Positions 61,693 to 64,000 of a DNA stretch of 64,000 bases are shown in pieces. The DNA is from JBCBDX01 sp039822005 (GTDB lineage Bacteria; Pseudomonadota; Alphaproteobacteria; Rhizobiales; Rhizobiaceae). Every line of letters begins with the position of its first letter. Position 1 is the stretch's first letter. The stretch is taken from the NCBI GenBank assembly GCA_039822005.1, contig JBCBMZ010000009.1, positions 66,469 through 130,468 on the forward strand, in the 5' to 3' direction. The notes under the pieces are model-generated. The model saw only the letters and a program-made list of their open reading frames with translations, had not been told where the DNA came from and made no database searches. A program made the position numbers and the translations under genes.

Positions 61693-61987
61693 ATCTATAC
61701 TGTTTCGCACGCGCGAAACCGCACCTTGCACGGTGGAGATCAACAACAGTTTCGAAGAATTGAGCGCCCATGTGCGCTTCGACAATGGTGCTGTGGTTCA
61801 TCCCGGCGATGAAGTCATGGTCCATGGCTCGCCGATTTCCATCCCCTATGGAGAAGCAGGCAGTTTCCAGCGCGAGGCTACCATTACAAGGGCGAGCATG
61901 CTGGAGCGTGCTTGGACGCGCGCCACCGGCGACCTTGAATTCATGGAATTGTGCGAATTTTCGTTTTCCGAGGAGGCAGCCCTATGA
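61682..61987 (+). CDS. Conserved small protein between puhC and acsF
   Basis: The 101-residue soluble protein (MPIKSILFRTRETAPCTVEINNSFEELSAHVRFDNGAVVHPGDEVMVHG...) is acidic with beta-rich spacing and no TM segment. It lies between puhC and acsF with overlaps on both sides, so it is part of the operon. Similar small proteins of unknown function occur at this place in many photosynthesis clusters. A role in cyclase or RC assembly is possible. Confidence 0.75.
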   Translation: MPIKSILFRTRETAPCTVEINNSFEELSAHVRFDNGAVVHPGDEVMVHGSPISIPYGEAGSFQREATITRASMLERAWTRATGDLEFMELCEFSFSEEAAL

Positions 61988-63072
61988 ACCAGCAAATCAC
62001 AAAGCCGATCAAGGGCGCACCGCTTGACCAGCAAAGCGAAACAACGCGCATGGCAACTGAAACCACCATGCTCAATCCGCGCTTTTACACCACGGATTTT
62101 GACGAGATGGATCGGATCGACGTCACACCGGTTCGTGCCGAATGGGATGCGTTGATCGAGGAGATGCGCTCGGATCCGAACAAGGGCCACTTCAAGAAGA
62201 ACGAAGACTGGGATGAGATCGACATTGATGCGCTCGATCGGGAGCTACGCAAAGAGTTTACTGATTTTCTGGTTTCTTCGCTGACCGCAGAGTTTTCCGG
62301 ATGCGTCCTTTACAAGGAGATGAAACGGCGCGGCAAAAACAAGGAAATCTGCGAACTCTTCGGCCTGATGAGTCGCGACGAAAGCCGTCATGCCGGTTTT
62401 ATCAACGATGCTCTGAAGGAATTCGATATCGGTGTGAATATGGGCTTTCTCGCCAAAGCCAAGAAATACACCTACTTCCGTCCGAAGTTTATTTACTACG
62501 CGACTTACCTTTCCGAAAAGATTGGTTATGCGCGTTACATCACGATCTTCCGCCATTTGGAACGCAACCCCGACAAGCGTTTCCATCCCATTTTCAAATG
62601 GTTCGAGGAATGGTGCAATGACGAGTTCCGCCATGGTGAAGCGTTCTCGCTGTTGATGCGCACCGATCCAAAGCTGCTGTCCGGTCGCAACAAATACTGG
62701 ATCAAATTCTTCCTGTTGGCTGTCTTCGTAACGATGCATGTGCGTGACCATCAGCGTCCGGCCTTTCACGAGGCGCTTGGTGTTGATGTAGAAGATTATG
62801 ACTGGAAGGTCTTCCACCTGACGAGCGAGATCTCAAAGCAGGTTTTTCCACTGACGCTTGATCTCGACAACCCGGCCTTGGTTGCCGGCTTCAAACGGAT
62901 GGTGCGGATCAATGAAGCGCTGGAAGCGGCCAATAAGCGCGGCGGGATATTGGGGAATATCGGCAAGGTTTGGCATGGGGCGCGTGCTGTCGCCAATTTC
63001 GCGCGCCTTTACATGATCCCGGCGCAGTCAAACGAAATTCCCGAGACCAGCCGTCTCTATCCTGTTTGGTAG
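61984..63072 (+). CDS. acsF: Aerobic Mg-protoporphyrin IX monomethyl ester cyclase
   Basis: The 362-residue di-iron oxygenase has ferritin-like ligands in TAEFSGCVLYKEMKRRGKN...LMSRDESRHAGFIND and again in FEEWCNDEFRHGEAFSLLMR (two DExRH motifs). It forms ring E of the macrocycle using O2, which fits an aerobic phototroph. No bchE (anaerobic form) is in the window. The ATG at 61984 overlaps the previous stop (ATGA). Confidence 0.96.
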   Translation: MNQQITKPIKGAPLDQQSETTRMATETTMLNPRFYTTDFDEMDRIDVTPVRAEWDALIEEMRSDPNKGHFKKNEDWDEIDIDALDRELRKEFTDFLVSSLTAEFSGCVLYKEMKRRGKNKEICELFGLMSRDESRHAGFINDALKEFDIGVNMGFLAKAKKYTYFRPKFIYYATYLSEKIGYARYITIFRHLERNPDKRFHPIFKWFEEWCNDEFRHGEAFSLLMRTDPKLLSGRNKYWIKFFLLAVFVTMHVRDHQRPAFHEALGVDVEDYDWKVFHLTSEISKQVFPLTLDLDNPALVAGFKRMVRINEALEAANKRGGILGNIGKVWHGARAVANFARLYMIPAQSNEIPETSRLYPVW

Positions 63073-63079
63073 TACGCCG

Positions 63080-63928
63080 ATGAATGCTTTGACCGCGATC
63101 ATTATTGCTGTTTCCGCCTGGTGGATTTCCACCGGGCTTGTGATCATGGTTGTGCGTGGTTTTGGCGGGCGATCTGTTGCGCTGATGATCTCATCGATTG
63201 TCGCGCTTTTCGGATTGGCGTTGCTATGGGACGCGCGTCACGAAACAACGCAATTGGCTATTTACAAGGGCTTTTTTGGCGCTTTGGCGCTCTGGGCATG
63301 GCATGAAGTTTCGTTCTTGACCGGCCTGATTGTCGGCCCTCGCCGGGTTGGAATCGCCCCGGAGATTGAGGGCGCGGAGCGGTTCTACAAGGCGTTTTTG
63401 GCCGTTCGGGACCATGAGTTGGCGCTGTTTGGAACCGGCCTGTTGTTGGTTATTGTCTTTGCGGGCTACGCCAATCCTGCCGGATGGCTAACCTACATGT
63501 TACTGTGGGCGATGCGGCTTTCCACTAAGCTGAATGTGTTCCTGGGAGCACCCAATGCGGTCAGTGAAATTCTGCCGAAACATTTGTCTTACCTGACAAG
63601 TTATTTCCGTACCGACCGGACGCATTCCATTTTCATCATTTCGGCGGCTCTCGCCACGATGTTGATGACGATTTTCGCATTCAACGCTGCACATGCAATT
63701 GGAGGGCAGGCCGTCCTGTGGACATTGCTGGCAACATTTGCGGCGCTCGCGCTGCTTGAACATCTTTTCCTTGTTTTGCCGGTTCGCGATGCCGCCCTTT
63801 GGTGGTGGGCCGTGGCAGAAGGGGAGCGCGCCACTGGCGCAACACAAATCAAAAAAAAAGAGCAACAAGAAACAGTGAAACCGGTCAGGTTCACGGACAT
63901 TGGGCATATGGCGAGGGTGAAACCATGA
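63080..63928 (+). CDS. puhE: Photosynthetic complex assembly protein PuhE
   Basis: The 282-residue protein has about seven TM segments, with FLTGLIVGPRRVGIAPEIEGAERFYKAFLAVRDHELALFGTGL and LLWAMRLSTKLNVFLGAPNAVSEILPKHLSYLTSYFR (DUF3623). It affects RC-LH1 levels and bacteriochlorophyll production in Rhodobacter. It is 7 nt after acsF; the stop overlaps the hemA ATG by 4 nt. Confidence 0.93.
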   Translation: MNALTAIIIAVSAWWISTGLVIMVVRGFGGRSVALMISSIVALFGLALLWDARHETTQLAIYKGFFGALALWAWHEVSFLTGLIVGPRRVGIAPEIEGAERFYKAFLAVRDHELALFGTGLLLVIVFAGYANPAGWLTYMLLWAMRLSTKLNVFLGAPNAVSEILPKHLSYLTSYFRTDRTHSIFIISAALATMLMTIFAFNAAHAIGGQAVLWTLLATFAALALLEHLFLVLPVRDAALWWWAVAEGERATGATQIKKKEQQETVKPVRFTDIGHMARVKP

Positions 63929-64000
63929 ATTTTGAGTCCCATTTTTCAACCGCATTGTCTCAGCTCCACTCTGCAGGCAATTACCGTGTTTTTGCGGAGT
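63925..64000 (+). CDS. hemA: 5-aminolevulinate synthase, partial (cut by window end)
   Basis: The 25 visible codons read MNFESHFSTALSQLHSAGNY then RVFAE, matching the start of alphaproteobacterial ALA synthase. The place after puhE is that of hemA in many photosynthesis clusters. It makes ALA, the first tetrapyrrole precursor, from glycine and succinyl-CoA. Only the N-terminus is visible, so the assignment relies on that match and synteny. Confidence 0.85.
   Translation, partial: MNFESHFSTALSQLHSAGNYRVFAE

Overview
The window is a chromosomal segment of an alphaproteobacterium, most likely a marine aerobic anoxygenic phototroph of the order Hyphomicrobiales (rhizobia and relatives). Three things point there. 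The left end carries the acpXL-fabF2XL-fabF1XL-adh2XL genes for the very-long-chain fatty acid of lipid A, a hallmark of that order. The right end carries a bacteriochlorophyll/reaction-centre gene cluster with the oxygen-dependent cyclase acsF. The middle is dense with ABC uptake systems and small catabolic clusters. No rRNA, tRNA, CRISPR array or transposase gene was seen.

Layout. 1-3555 (- strand): lipid A VLCFA genes, without the usual fabZXL. 3748-9485 (+): succinate-semialdehyde dehydrogenase, aldose 1-epimerase, a membrane-anchored lysophospholipase-like hydrolase and methylmalonyl-CoA mutase. 9480-10845 (-): a small unknown gene and a Rieske oxygenase. 10998-11849 (+): a metallo-beta-lactamase-fold hydrolase. 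11846-19813 (-): the urease operon ureA-ureB-(LprI-like)-ureC-(extensin-like)-ureE-(DUF6434)-ureF-ureG. It is interrupted by a DUF1963 gene between two copies of the ureC 5' end and by a Panacea-type toxin-antitoxin-like pair after ureC. ureD is not in the window.

19924-28243: a small NTF2-like gene, then RidA and creatininase genes divergent from a six-gene operon: THI5/NMT1-type ABC transporter (binding protein, ATPase, permease), cytosine-deaminase-like amidohydrolase, FAD-linked oxidase and two flavodoxin-fold quinone reductases. This looks like uptake and breakdown of a small N-heterocycle, substrate unknown. 28591-30580: a SARP/TolB/TPR-type regulator and a small conserved-looking ORF. 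30751-38959: a dipeptide-type ABC transporter with two tandem binding proteins separated by hairpins, opposite a LacI regulator. 39052-42590: histidinol-dehydrogenase-family enzyme (HpsN-like), VOC protein, double NTF2-like protein and SDR, probably the catabolic partner of that transporter.

42645-64000: the photosynthesis gene cluster. TspO (+) converges on bchG-(PucC-type MFS)-bchP-small membrane protein (-). The redox/light regulators ppsR and ppaA/aerR (-) lie divergent to bchF-bchN-bchB-bchH-bchL-bchM-lhaA-puhA-puhB-puhC-(101 aa)-acsF-puhE-hemA (+, hemA cut by the window end), with most junctions overlapping by 1-4 nt. Good PpsR palindromes (TGT-N12-ACA) lie upstream of bchG and over the -35 box of bchF, so PpsR/AerR probably control both arms. 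crt, puf, bchCXYZ and bchIDO must lie elsewhere.

The most interesting places are the two cargo insertions in the urease operon (an 82-bp near-identical duplication of the ureC start and a Panacea pair with an unrecognised partner), the uncharacterised heterocycle-type operon, the HpsN/double-NTF2/SDR pathway, and a four-half-site PpsR array upstream of bchG.
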